Source: Erythrocercus mccallii
Lineage: Eukaryota > Chordata > Aves > Passeriformes > Dicruridae
Reading direction: 5' to 3'
Length of the DNA: 64,000 nucleotides
NCBI GenBank assembly: GCA_013397435.1
Contig: VZRG01000778.1
Coordinates: 124,001-188,000, forward strand
A program made the translations under genes and the position numbers. The notes beneath the pieces are model-generated. The model was not told the origin of the DNA. It saw only the letters and a list, made by a program, of their open reading frames with translations, and did no database searches. Shown in pieces: positions 52,401 to 64,000 of the stretch (the first letter of the stretch is position 1; each line of letters opens with the position of its first letter).

Positions 52401-54484
52401 AATGCTCAAGTTGATTTTGAAGCAACAGATCTTCCTCTTCCTTTGTAAGCACACGAAATATCTGGAGGAGAGTATTTCTCTCAGACCTAAGGTGGATGAA
52501 TCAGGAGAGTTCTGAAAAGAGGGGAAGAAAGAGACTGCTGCTCCTCAACCTCTCTGTACCAAAATAGGTTCGAGCCTGCTGGGCAGAGCAGCTGAGCCAA
52601 CACACTTTGAACCCTCTAGGGATCCAATTTCACAGCTTGCAACACAGGGCAAGGGCTCCATCCAGGACAGATTTATACGGAAAGCTAAATGGGTGATCTC
52701 CTTACTACCACTTTCCTCTCTTGCTTCTGGAGCTTGCAGCAGCTGTGCCGTTTGTTTCCCCCCACAAGTGTCACTGAGGATGCATCTTTCCCATTGCAAT
52801 TACAGGGGTAACTGATTGCAGGGGAGGATTTACAGATCCACTGTGGTTGGTTTGTGCAGAGCTTTCAGTTTGCTGAATTTTCCACAGGCAGGTGAGCTGA
52901 GCTCTTGCACATCACCAGATGTTTCACTTCTGTCAAAGTGCAAGCACCAGACATTTCTGATACCTGGCAGCAGCAGAGCTCAGTGTGCTGGCATAGCAGA
53001 ACAGTGAGTGTCAGAGATGCTTCTGAACATCAGACAGAAAACAGAGTTATGCACCTCTCTGATGCATTGAACTAGCATGGAGTTTGGAGAATTGCAGCTT
53101 GTGGTTTAGGAACTTAAATTGGTGTTCAAAGGGAAGCTAGTGGAAACTTAGGCCCTGACTTTGTGAAACAGTCCCAAGCAAACCAGAAGTGACCTATCCA
53201 CTATACTACACTTATTCCACCTGAGCCAATTTGCATCTTATCCCAAAAAGAATTCACACCCATCTATTTGTCCTGGCAGGCAGGCATCTTTACCAGCAGG
53301 CTGTAACTGTTTGTTGTGTCTCTTCCACCTCCTTTTCCCAAAGCTGCTGTGTAAGCATTTCCACCCACCACTGAGGCTAAATTAGAGACATCATGCTCTG
53401 TGACAGAGAGGCAAAGTATCTTGCTGTGGTCCCAAAAGCTTTGCTCCAATCTCTGCTAAAGGTTTGCTCACCTGAAAGGCTAATTCCAATTGATACCTGG
53501 TTATTACAGGTATCCATATCATTGCTCTGGGTTGTGTTAGCTGGGATGGGCCACTTGTTCTAGGGTGGTTCTTTCAACTCTGGAAAACCCCACTTGCAGC
53601 TGCTCCTAACCCCTGCACAGTGGTTACAGACCTTTTTTAATTTTTTGTGGAGTTTTGTCCTTAGGGAGATACATTTTGTCTGAAACATCTGTATTGCTGA
53701 GTTTATTGCACAGTCAATTGAAAATACTGCCTGCTGTTCCAGAGAATAACTTGGATTCAGACAGTAGGCTTCATGGGTCTATGATACTCAGGGGGATGAG
53801 CTGAGATAAGCAAAGAATAAACCATTTTATCTGAAATTGGTGAAGTGAATGCTGTCCATGTGTTTCTGTGTCTCTCATGAAGAGCTACATATCTGCATTT
53901 GTTAATTCTTCATGAAATGATGGGCTGGTTGCAGGGGAACCTCTTCATACCATCACACTGCTGATACAGACATCACCAGAACAGCTATGAAGTCAGGGCT
54001 CTATATAGCAGAAAACTTCCATCAGGTCAGTAAAGTGCTGCTCAATATTCACTGCAGATAGAATGACGATCAGCAGTTGCTGCTGGACACACAGGACAGT
54101 TCATGCACTTATAGATCTGTTAAAGCCAAACACAAATACCAGCAGTCAGTTGAATCCAGCAGATTGCAGATGCTCCTTGGAAAATAAAGCCTTCAAGATG
54201 CTATGCAGCGATGGCTATTTGCTACAGAAATGAACCAGGGTGTGCACGGTGCTCATTATTAAGCAGCAGGAACATGTCCTCATATTCCTTACTCAGAAAA
54301 GTCTGACAATCATGTCTCAGCCTGAAAACCCCTTAGAAACACTGATGAAAATTACTTTCCATCATCAAGAAAGTATTCACACCTCAGCAAGAAGCCAAAT
54401 AAGGACACTGTTTTGGGAGTGGCCCAGACACTGAACTATTGTTTTTAATCCTCTTACTTAAATACGCACAAGCACACAAATCTC
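49413..54484. other. Non-coding stretch, no gene seen
   Basis: Unique AT-rich sequence; the largest frames are about 85 codons and unrecognised. At 51946-51990 the phrase 'caatggtttacactggcatc' resembles part of an old amniote repeat containing a 'cagttacactggtgtaaat' block, but the match is too short to annotate on its own. The word 'ggttcgagcc' at about 52568 resembles a tRNA B box, but no tRNA fold surrounds it. Confidence 0.65.
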
Positions 54485-54665
54485 CTAAGGTGCTTAGCAC
54501 TGTATTGGACAGAAACAATCCATGCCTGTGCAAAGGTAAGGGAAAGAGAACTGAGCAGACATGCCTGCAGTTGTGAGCAGGGAAAGTTCATGGCCTGGGT
54601 CAGCAGACTGCAGGCACAGAGCAGATCAGCACAGGGTCACAGGCATCGCGCCTGCTCTCTGACAG
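54485..54665 (+). mobile_element. Possible MIR1_Amn-like SINE
   Basis: 'aaggtgcttagcactgtatt' with 'agaaacaatccatgcctg' shortly after (about 54487-54530) resembles the '-ggcactgtac...agacaatccctgcc-' part of amniote MIR. About 90 bases on, 'gcaggcacagagcag' followed by 'cacagggtcacaggca' resembles the conserved '-aggcacagagag...aaggtcacacag-' part. Spacing is plausible, but the 3' end is not clear and divergence is high. Confidence 0.4.
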
Positions 54666-54979
54666 GAGGGCTGGACATGCTTCAGGAGGCTCGCACACAG
54701 CCCAGATCCCCCAGGGTGCTGGGGGGGGCTCGTGTGCAGGGCTAGGCTGGCCTTTCCCAGGAAAGCCACTCAAGAGCCAGTGGGGAAGGAGATCATCCTA
54801 TGAAGTAGACTCTAGACTAACGGGAAGCTTTCTTTTATTCTTTTGTTTTGTTTCTCAAAATGGTTGTCTGAACCCAGCAGAATTTCTGTTTGCAGTCTCT
54901 GTTACACAAAAGCAGCTCGATCCACCCAACACATCACTGTTTTCCAGAGCAACCTAAACAGCAGCCTAAGCAAGGACAA

Positions 54980-55140
54980 AAAGCACAGTTCTATATCTCT
55001 GGTTCCTTCTCTCCCATTCTTTCCCTTTTCTTGCCTCTTTTGTTCTCTTTTGTCTTTAACCCTCATTCTTTGCTCATTATTTTTTTCCTCCTTTTCATAA
55101 TTTCACCTCCACTGCTGTCTGTAACTCCTCTTCCCTAACA
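54980..55140 (+). repeat. Pyrimidine-rich tract
   Basis: About 160 bases that are largely C and T on the plus strand, densest from 55005 to 55100 (CTTTTCTTGCCTCTTTTG-type words), with few purines. The two overlapping plus frames here (54843-55100, 54890-55138) are Ser/Leu/Phe/Pro-rich only because of this composition. It ends shortly after a TCTTCCCTAACAG that looks like a splice acceptor, but no exon that I recognise follows. Confidence 0.7.
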
Positions 55141-57504
55141 GTGCTACTCAAGAACAGCTTATATGCACGCTACAGAGCTCTGTGTGCCACATAAATTGGA
55201 GGCTCTAAGGTGATAAAATCTGCTTGTACTAAAATAGCAATGAGGATTTCTGAGATACAATGGGAGGAAAAAGTGAGACCAAACCTGTTTGCAAGACTTC
55301 AGATAATAAATATGGTTTGTTGGTTTGGTTTGAGTTTAACATTAATGAAAGCAAGTGAATAGACATCCATGAGAACTTGCAGAGTTAGAAAGGTGCAACT
55401 TAAGCAAAATAGGACATGCAAGACATAGACTAAATGTCTATTAAGAAGTCACTACACAATATTGTGAAATCTTGGGGGGTGGGACTGGCTGGTTTTAATA
55501 TCAGATTTCTTTTTTTCTAGGCCAAATTCTCATTATGAACATCAGAAACAACAGAAGTACATACAACTAGGCACCATGAACATTTGTGCAACTTTGAAAA
55601 ATGTCAGAAATGGGGAGAAAATAAGTTGTGTGTGACAAGACCTAGAAAATCTGTTTGTTCCTGGTAGCTACTCCCTAGCAGCCATCAGCTCTTCTGTTAA
55701 AACAAACATCAAAGGTCTGAAATTCCACAATGACTTTTGATGTCTGCACAAGTTCAGTAGTTAAAGTTGAAGACTTGTCACATGAGGAGTTTATGCCAAT
55801 TATAAAGCATAAAAAAGAAATCACACACATGCAGGCATATGTTCATTATTAAAACAACAAGTCCACCAACTCTCCTTCTCTGTTAAATGTTTGGCCTATT
55901 TTATGAGAAAATAAAAATGAAAAATAGCTCCGGTTTTCAAGGTAAAATACTTGAAAGAAACAAATAACTGTCAGTAGTAACTTTCCCTGCATGCCTTCCT
56001 GGACTTTTTTTCTACTGAACTGTGCTGGTACATTCTTCAGCTTAACCCTCACATGCCCTTGTTATTTTTCTATAATGGATACCTTTTCCCTGTTCCAATA
56101 CAGCAGCCTGGATTGCTACTTTTTACACCACTGCCCAATAGATAAGTTGGTTCCCAATGTCACCCAAGAGCATAAAATAATTTTCCCTGTTCATCTAAAA
56201 AAATAAATTAGATTTCAAGTTGTCTAAATGTTGCCTATCATGCTTCCTTTAGCAGCCCCTTGACACTGCCAACACTTCAAAAGGCTGTATTTATCCCCTA
56301 ATAAATGAAGCAGACCCCAAATTGGTGCAAACTGGCATAGCTTTCTTGAAATCATTTTCCAAATGTTTTCTCAAGCCAAAGGTATAATATCTTAAAGCTT
56401 ATGTGTATATTGAGAGAGAGAATAGAAAATCTACAAAGCAAAACTCCAAACCAAATCAAGCCAGATTGCCTAACTTCCCTGTCAGGTAGTGAGGTAGGGA
56501 GGGGAAGACTGCTTACCTGAAATGATTTTAAATGGAGTCATTACTAACTTCAAGTGAAATTTCCCAAAACACTGTAATAATTCGGTATCCAAACCTCATT
56601 TTCTTTCCAACTGGCACTTGGTGAATTTCTTGGTGAAACAGCTTATGGGGAATAGTGACATATGAATATCTCACAGAAAGGGTGTGACATCTTCCCAAGA
56701 CAGGCAGATTCCTGTTGGAAGCACAACTGTCTTTCCTTCCACTTAGCTTCATTCACTGCTGCAAATCCACCTTCCCAGATCCTGCACTGGACAACAACCT
56801 TGCCACAACAACTGCCAGAGCAAACCAGCAGGACACTGCTTGGAAACCCGCAAATCAAAGCTGACATATTCAGGGCTTCCTGATTTCCTGCCACTCATTT
56901 TGGAGCCTAAGAGCCACCATGGCTCCAACCTGAGCAACCCTTGGCACTTCAGGGAGCTTCCCGAGCTGCTTCCAGCAGGTTGGGAGCTTCCCAGAGTGCC
57001 TAAGGAAGCATGGCAGAGCCAGGAGTCAGAAGTTATGACATCTCTTTCATTTAGGAAAGTTTAAACTATGTTTTCCCATTTTTCTGAACTTTAAGTTTTC
57101 TCATTTTCCTTTGAGTGGAAAATTTTGAAATGTCACTTTTTGTTCCAATTCAGTACAAAAACATACTGGAATTAATGTCTCTTCAAGCACAGCTCCCCAT
57201 CATAAAACTTCTGAGTCTCAGCTAGTTCTTCTGTCTTCTGTGTCTTTGAAAATCATCCCCTGAGCTCTCTCTGATGAAATCATAAAAGAAAATGCGTGCT
57301 TTTACTTAATATTCAGTCAAATACCAGATGTTTAAATATTCTCATCATATTCAACACATAAAATATCTGTTCAAAAGTTTTGTTTCACCATATTGTGGGA
57401 ATTACTCTCCTTCATACAAATGCTAATATTAGAATGCTGGAAAGACAATTCATGCATAAATAAGAGCATTTATTGCTATTCACTGTTTGTTACTTGGTGT
57501 TCAT
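55141..57504. other. Non-coding stretch, no gene seen
   Basis: AT-rich unique sequence. Frames of 60-83 codons on both strands at 56528-57064 overlap each other and are unrecognised. The sequence immediately before 57505 shows no CR1 match, so the 5' breakpoint of the downstream CR1 copy lies close to 57505. Confidence 0.65.
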
Positions 57505-58130
57505 TTAGGTGTTGGTGAGTAAGGGAAGAGCAACTGACATGTGCAGAGTGTTTGACACTGTTCTGCACAACATCCTCGTCCCTGAACTGGAGACACAGAT
57601 TTGCTGGATGGATCACTGGTGGTGGGTAAGGAATTGGCTGGGCAGTCACACCCATAGTGTGACCCCACCTTGAGTACTGCACCCAGCCCCGGGGTCCCCA
57701 GCATAAGAGGGTTGTGGATCTGCTGAAGCAAGTTCAGGGGAGGCCATAAAAATGCTCAGAGGGCTGGAGCTCCTCTCCTATAAAGACAGAGTGAGACAGT
57801 TGGGGTTGCTGGAGAAGATGAGGCTCTGGGGACATATAGCACCTGAAAGTACATAAAGGGGGTCTACAAAAAAAATGAAGTGGAACTTTTCACAAGGAGA
57901 CAATATGGGATAATGGCCTTAAACTGAAAAATGGTAGGTTTAGATTAGATTCTTTACTGTCAGGGTGGTGGAACCTTGGCATAGGCTGCCCACATCTAGG
58001 GATGCCCCATGTTCAGGGCCAGGTTGGACACTGTGTAACCTGGTCTAGTGAGAGGTGTCTCTGCCCATGGCAGGGAGGCTGGAATGAGATGATATTTAAG
58101 GTCTTTCCAACGCAAACCAATCTATCATTA
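57505..58130 (+). mobile_element. CR1 LINE with internal deletion, plus strand
   Basis: The left part (57505-57655) matches the CR1 ORF2 reverse transcriptase at the block just before and after the FDTV motif: 'gtaagggaagagcaac', then 'tttgacactgttctgcacaa' (VFDTVLHNIL), then 'gtaaggaattggctggg' (VRNWLG). The sequence then jumps at about 57655-57665 to the far end of ORF2, 'ccttgagtactgcacccag' (LEYCTQ), with 'gagggctggagctcctctcc' and 'ggtttagattagattcttta' following in CR1 order, and ends with 'aaggtctttccaacgcaaac' plus a degraded CR1 tail (about 58129). Roughly 0.5 kb of reverse transcriptase is missing between the two parts. Several stops and frameshifts make it inactive. Confidence 0.95.
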
Positions 58131-61100
58131 TTCTTCTTGTAAAATAATCAAGCAAATAAACCTATGATTTTCATGACCAACTATACACTACACATGATGA
58201 ACAGTAAACAGAGCCAATGTAAGCAGCAATCTGGGAACTTATTTCCCGGAATTGATCTCTAAACAGTTAAACAACAAAGTTACAAAAAGATGAATGTACA
58301 GAAAAATAGTGAAAACTATCTTCTAAACACACTACTAACATTTGTTCAGCCACCTTGGTAAAAAAGCATGCAGCATGGAGGAATTAGCTCTACCACCTCT
58401 CCCCACTACCAGGGCATGCCCTGCTGCCTCAGCTTTTCCACAGCTGCCTCTGGTCTACCACTGCTCCCTGGATTGTGGGAGCTGCAGGGCTGCTGAGGAA
58501 CATGCCATTTGTGCTGGAAAGCATCCTAAAGCTTTTGAAATCCCAGCTGCCACAGGCTGCTCTTGGGAAAACAGGATCCATAAAATCTTGGTGCAAAACT
58601 GTGTCACTGCAAAAAACACAAAAGGGGTTTGTGCCATGGTAATCAGATCCCATCTACAGCATTTACTTTAAGACAAATAGGAAGTGATGAATGAGACTCA
58701 AATTCTTTTTGGTATGAACCAGCAGCCGAGATTTTGTTAAGACCAGAGATATAGTTAAGGAATGCAGTGGCCATACTCTCTTTTTGTATGAGCTGTTTTG
58801 AGTGGTTCTCTCTACAGCATTTCTTCAGCGAAGAACTTAGAGCTGCTATTTGTTTTCTGGACAATTGGATCACACATACTAAGGTGAAGACAGAGGCCAG
58901 GTAAGGGGCAGCATCCTCTACATCAGTATCACTCAAGAGTGATATGACCATGACATCTCTGGGCACTCTGCTCCACTTCATTGATACCCATTCCTAGAAC
59001 AGTTATGCATTCCTGGCCTCACATCTTTTGGGACTTCTGAAAAACATGAAGATTCTGTTGGCTTTTATCAACAGATTAAGGGCTCTGAACAGTTCACAGG
59101 ATTACACCCTGTCAAACACAAGAGCCATTAGCTATAATATATGTTTGCCATTCAACTCTTTAACACTCAGACACACCATTTTCAGGGCAGGAAACTGCAG
59201 GGATGCCCTTGCACTGGGAAATTGTAAGAGTCAACCTGCAGGAGGCAAAGAGCAGGCAATGAGACACAAGGAGCTCATGAGCTCCTCTGCTTCAAATAAC
59301 ACCTGAAAAGTCTTTGGGGGATAAAGAAGGAGAAACAGAAATAGGATGTTTCTGTTGATCTTTGGAAGCCTTCCAATTTTAGCTTTTCAGCTGATTCAGA
59401 TGCATTGCAGGCTCCTAGCTCCAGGGTTTAGCAGGGACAGAGACACAGTAGCAAGCTGAGAGGCTTTTTGGCCCACTCTGTGCTCACCTGTCTGGCACAA
59501 GGAGAAACAGAGCACAGCCACTGCCCCACTGAATGCAGGCTCCTTCTCCAGGGATCCTGGCAAGCATCAGTGCAGACAGTGAGGCTGAGGTCAGCGTGTC
59601 ACAAGTTAGGCTGCAGCTGAGCCTCCAATATCCCGTAGGAAACACAAGCAAGTTTTCCAGCATTCTACAGAGAAATACACAGAGCTGTCTGAGCCACAGA
59701 AGCCTCAGAGGATTACTTATCACAAATCAACAAGTCCATCCCAGAACCACAGCCAGAACAGCTTTGGGCTCAGTTGCAGCTCATTTTTGGCAACACATAA
59801 GCACTCATCCCTGTTTCAAAGATGCCCTCAAACACAGTGTCAGTGTCACATCAAAGGTTTTGGTTGAAGGGGGAGGATAACAAAACTTTCATGAAGACTG
59901 TCCCAAGAGTGAAATATAGTATAGGAAATATTTTTGCTCCTTAGTATTTTACACGCAGAAGAGCAGCTCAAGTCCTTTGGGAATGTACAGTTTAAGCCTT
60001 GGATTGTCACTGTATTATCAAGCCAGGCATACAATTGCAACAGCAAAAATGACACACAATCTGAAACTGCAAATTCAAAATTCAGGTGACAATCAGACCT
60101 GGTGGAACACTATATGATATTTTTAATTATATTATTCAGTAAGTTGGACAGATTTAATAACTTTTCACTGTAATATATTGTTTTATTGCTGAAAGAATCG
60201 CCTGTTGACATGTTGTGCAAGTATTTTTGAACCATGTAATAATAGTAGCCAAGACCAAAACAATTATTATAAATCTAATTATTCTAAAACCTGGAACATT
60301 AAAGGTCACTAAACCTGGCTCTTGGCAACTACATTTATTTACTTTCTGCTTCTGACATCTGACTTTCAGAAGCACTAAAAGTGCTTTTGCTTTCAGAAGT
60401 GTCTCGTTATGAGAAGTGAAATGCTCATTCTCCATTAAGGGCAACATCCCAAAGACCATTAACAGTCCTTCATTGTTGAACACTAAAATCTCTTCTCCTA
60501 AAGGATATTCTGGTGCTACTTATACAGCAATTTTATCAATTTTTTGTGGTATCCTACTACTCATATCAATGTTTTCTAAGATGCTTCCAAAGCAGAAGTT
60601 CCCTGTGGTCTTGGAACATTTTTGTTAGCTCCTCAGGAAGCCAATAAATTGGAGCACTTGGTGTAGAAAATGAGATCCTGTGCCTTATTTGATATGTGTT
60701 TATGTTCTATTGGAATAAAGAGATGTGCTACAGATAGTGAAATTCTGTTCATTAGCTTGTATTTATTATCAGACTGCAGCTGCAGCCTTTGGGCTGGCTG
60801 ACATACTTAAAGTGTTTTCTAATATAATAAGTACTTTGGAGGAAAACAGTGTTAGCATTATGAAGCCAAATTCTAAGACAGATACAAAAAAAAAGCTGCT
60901 CTTATTTACTCAGTTAACTTGCTCTAAGTTGAGCTGACATTAAAAGCAGGATTTGGGCTGCATACTTAAATATATGTTAATATACAGAAAGAGAGGGTAG
61001 TGCCAAGCTGTCTGAAATTGCATAGACTCCTATCAGTGAACCCACACCAAGCAAAACAATCTGGCACATCAGGAAGACTTAACAGCAGTGCTCCAATCCA

Positions 61101-61277
61101 ATCCAGTTGGGATTAACCTAACCCAGCAACCTCAGCAGTGCCTATAGTTAAAGAGCCCTTCGCTGCTGGAATGCAGCACAGCCTAACCTGGAACTTCAAC
61201 CACTCCACCAGTGCCATGCTTCTCCACGTCCACACATTCATGCAAAAGGACTCATCTCAGGCTCATTTTCAGCAATT
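58131..61277. other. Non-coding stretch, no gene seen
   Basis: Unique sequence with unrecognised frames of up to 115 codons (59533-59880 plus). A 109-codon minus frame at 60154-60483 contains a hydrophobic run (IIRFIIIVLVLATIITWF) that would read as a membrane segment, but its codons come from AT-rich DNA and there is no supporting evidence for a gene. Confidence 0.6.
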
Positions 61278-61334
61278 AATTTAGACTTTGAGTCTAAATT
61301 TAGAGTTAATTTAAACTTAGTTGAGTCCTCAACT
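61278..61334. repeat. Two adjacent small hairpins
   Basis: A perfect 10-bp stem AATTTAGACT / AGTCTAAATT with a TTG loop (61278-61300) is followed 18 bases later by a 6-bp stem AGTTGA / TCAACT with a GTCC loop (61319-61334). The words TTTAGA and TTTAAA recur between them. It may be the remnant of a palindromic repeat or simply AT-rich chance. Confidence 0.5.
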
Positions 61335-64000
61335 CTCAGAGGTGTGAGCTCCCTTTTTGTTGTGCACAGTAGTCCTAGCAAATAGTAATGGTTCAAAACA
61401 CAACTTTAGGAGAAATACTGTCCAGTGCTAAAGTAATGTCACTGAGTGCTACAGATGAGTGATGAATCTAGTAATTATTACAAATATGTTAAACTTGTCA
61501 CATCTGTAAATTCAATCTACCAAAAGGTAGAAAATGCCTGAAATTAGATTCCCCAGGAAGCAAGTTCACATGGAAGAAATAACAACAGGAACAATCACAT
61601 GGTTCTAAAGGACAGGGGATGGAAACACAGAAGCACTAACCTGAGCCCAGTGCAGGGAGAGCACAGCCACAGAAACAGTACATTGCCTGTCTTCTTTATT
61701 CACCAGCCACTGCAGGGAAGACATCAAGTGCTTTTTGACAACAGATCTCAACATTTTTTTGACAAGAACAAATTTAACTTTCAACAAACAATGGATGGCA
61801 CCTTGCAAGACATGACTTTTCAATGATGACTCCCAGTATCTTGTCATAGCTCCTGGTTTCTTCTTGACCCAGGTACTACTCCATTTATCCAAAGTCTTGT
61901 CTCACTCCACTGTTTTCAGCTTATAAACCTCAACCCCTGCCCTCTGGCTTCTTGTTTGTTCTCACTTATCCCTCATTCACAGTCTTCCTGCCCATGTCCT
62001 TTTCTTCCAGTTTACCCCCACACACACTCACTGGTTCCCATTTGTAGTCTCAGTCTCACTTCATCAGAAGAAAACTTGCCTCATGATCCACCTCAGCTTT
62101 CTCCTGCTGTGCACAGTCCCTAAAGCCATGTTATCTCACCCTTGTCCTAAATTCTCCTCATTTCTTATCATCACTGCACCAGAAAAATATCTATTTTCTA
62201 TCTAATTTGTCCCACATCTGCACAACCAGCAGAGGTGATCACAAAGAGAACACACAGAGAACTTGGATGCCCTGGGGTGATGCTTAGAGCAGTACTCAAC
62301 CTTAGGTGAAGTCATCTGCTTCTACTGAGCAATTCTGGAACAAAATGTTTTGATACTTGGCTTTGATCAAATCCATCCTAGGTCAATGTCTTGAAAGAAC
62401 AGTAAAAGCAATCCCTGATCCCAGAACCACATCTGACTTGAAGTTCTTCTGGAAACACAAAAGCATATCAGTAGAAGAGAAAGTGGGAAAATTCCTTTTA
62501 CCGGAGTGAGTAAATATTAGGAAGGTGTTTCAGCTGAAATACAATACAGAAAAGGGACACTCTTCACACACACATTATTAACTTGTAAAGAATGCCTTTA
62601 TGTCAGAATTCAGAGATTTTTCTCAGAGAATCAGTTTTAAGAACAACTTCCTAAGTTGTTCCAAGATTCCCCACATCCTGGAATAAAGAACTATAGGATG
62701 TACTTTCCCAAATGGTTTTGCCTAGACATCAGACTTGATGCCCTTTTATTTTTCCTCAATATTCAATGTGTAGCAATGTATAGCAAACAGTATGAAAAAT
62801 TTTACCCTAATAATTTAATAAGCTACTTGTAAGAGAGAGTTACAACAGGGTGTTAAACAATCCCAAATACCACTCTTGCCATCAGGTCTGACAAAAAGAT
62901 ACAGAAGAGAAAAGTGCAAACACAAGAAAGAATGGAAATAGATACTACATAAGATCATCAATGCTTTTTGAGCAGTATGTAAAAATGCAGACACACTGAC
63001 CAAGATGGGAACAAATCTGAAGGGGTTTTTTGGCCTTAGGCCAAATAAATGATACTTCACTCTGGAATTCAGCATTAAGCAATGGGTCATAACTGCCTCA
63101 CTGCTTGGAAAGGGTCAGGTTCAAAAGAAAACCACTGGGTTTGTCCATTGCCTCAGTATGTCTGACAAATGGCTGAGTGCTTCCTGGGGATAGAGAGGTT
63201 GTGCCCAAGTGTTAGGCATTGAGAGAGCAGGGAGACCTTGTAAGAATTAGCAGAAAAGTGAAAACCTCTGAGGCATGGCCATGAAAAAAAAAAGCTGAGA
63301 AGAAATCAGATACTCTTATATTAACATTGAACTCATTTAAAATAATTAATTAGTATTTCAGAGAGAAAACACTCATTAAATATTTAGCTGAGGTGTAAGA
63401 AATCACAATAGGCATGTTACAAGACCTAACCCTCACTACTAGCAAAGACCAGGTTTAATATTCCTGATGTTTTTCAGACTAAATGAATGGGAACCAGATG
63501 TTACTTTCCTCCTTCCAGGAGAGACAGTGACTAAAAATTGAGTACACTGTTGTGTTTGAAAAATTATTTTCTAATCAGAGACTTTTTGTTTTGTTTTTTC
63601 ATAAAAAGCTATTTTTGCCTCTGTATTTGAAACACGTACTATTTACTATGCAATAATTAGTCTAAAATTTACTTGAGCCCTCTGCCTCCCACCCATCATA
63701 ATTTGTGGGGAAACAATTTCTCATAAGCTCAGTTTAGTTTTTAAAATGGCTTGTTCCTTTTAGGTTTTTCTGCCCATAAACAAAAATTTGGACTGAGAAG
63801 CTGATATGTATAAGTGTGGCGATATTTACTATTACATTTCTTATAGTTTAGAAGTCCTAGAAAGGACCAGACAGTCTAATGTCCATATACTGGTGTGCAC
63901 AAAACTCCTTTGCATGTGTGACTAACACTAAAATCTTTATTTTCAATCCTCAAATGTAGGCAAGTGGTTAGTACAACAAAGTCAGCAAACACTATTGATG
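61335..64000. other. Non-coding stretch, no gene seen
   Basis: A pyrimidine-rich part at about 61900-62060 is followed by AT-rich unique sequence. Frames reach 95 codons (61605-61892 minus) without recognisable domains. TAAT/ATTA sites cluster at 63335-63390 and 63645-63720. No repeat family, RNA gene or exon was recognised up to the window end. Confidence 0.65.

Noticed and set aside
52566..52580. tRNA B-box-like GGTTCGAGCC
   Set aside because: No A box, acceptor stem or cloverleaf can be built around it on either strand.
54843..55138. Ser/Phe/Leu-rich plus frames
   Set aside because: The residues follow from the pyrimidine-rich tract and do not indicate a membrane protein.
60154..60483. 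Minus frame of 109 codons with one hydrophobic segment
   Set aside because: Hydrophobic runs appear readily in AT-rich DNA; there is no homology, promoter or splice evidence.
1..64000. Prokaryotic features (operons, ribosome binding sites, CRISPR arrays, insertion sequences)
   Set aside because: CR1 and MIR retroelements and the absence of long coding frames show this is vertebrate nuclear DNA; no regularly spaced repeats are present.

Overview
The window looks like 64 kb of non-coding vertebrate nuclear DNA, most likely from a bird. Three pieces of CR1 LINE, the dominant retrotransposon of birds, carry recognisable reverse-transcriptase and 3' tail sequence (45192-45785 minus, 57505-58130 plus, 48775-48826 plus). 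A much older, degraded CR1-like element of the type shared by turtles, crocodiles and birds lies at about 1600-2580 (minus), and a nearly complete amniote MIR-type SINE lies at about 13095-13310. No mammalian L1, Alu or B1 sequence is visible. Low repeat density, AT-rich composition and absence of CpG islands fit avian intergenic or intronic DNA; a crocodilian or turtle is a weaker alternative. These calls rest on remembered family consensus sequences, not on a database search.

I found no protein-coding gene, tRNA, rRNA, CRISPR array or prokaryotic structure. The longest open frame is 161 codons (16054-16539 minus). It and the other frames over 100 codons (3302-3706, 14291-14728, 7646-8239, 46514-46912 and others) match nothing I recognise. 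Open frames with a recognisable protein lie inside CR1 elements and are broken.

Layout: 1-1.6 kb plain; 1.6-2.6 kb ancient CR1; 2.6-6.9 kb plain, with a stretch rich in homeodomain-type sites near 3.8 kb; 6.9 kb a GA microsatellite; 7.6-8.3 kb a GC-richer stretch; 11.3 and 13.1 kb MIR-type SINE copies; 13.55 kb a hairpin with poly(A) signals on both strands; 13.6-45 kb a long featureless stretch with a few candidate conserved elements; 45.2 kb CR1; 46.8-47.5 kb a second GC-richer patch; 48.8 kb a CR1 tail; 49.3 kb an AT-rich tandem repeat; 54.5 kb a possible MIR; 55 kb a pyrimidine tract; 57.5-58.1 kb an internally deleted CR1; 58.1-64 kb plain, with a small hairpin cluster at 61.3 kb.

I see no novel gene system. 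The things most worth checking are the age and retention of the ancient CR1 and MIR copies, the double-ended poly(A) hairpin, and several AT-rich, homeobox-site-dense stretches that could be conserved enhancers.
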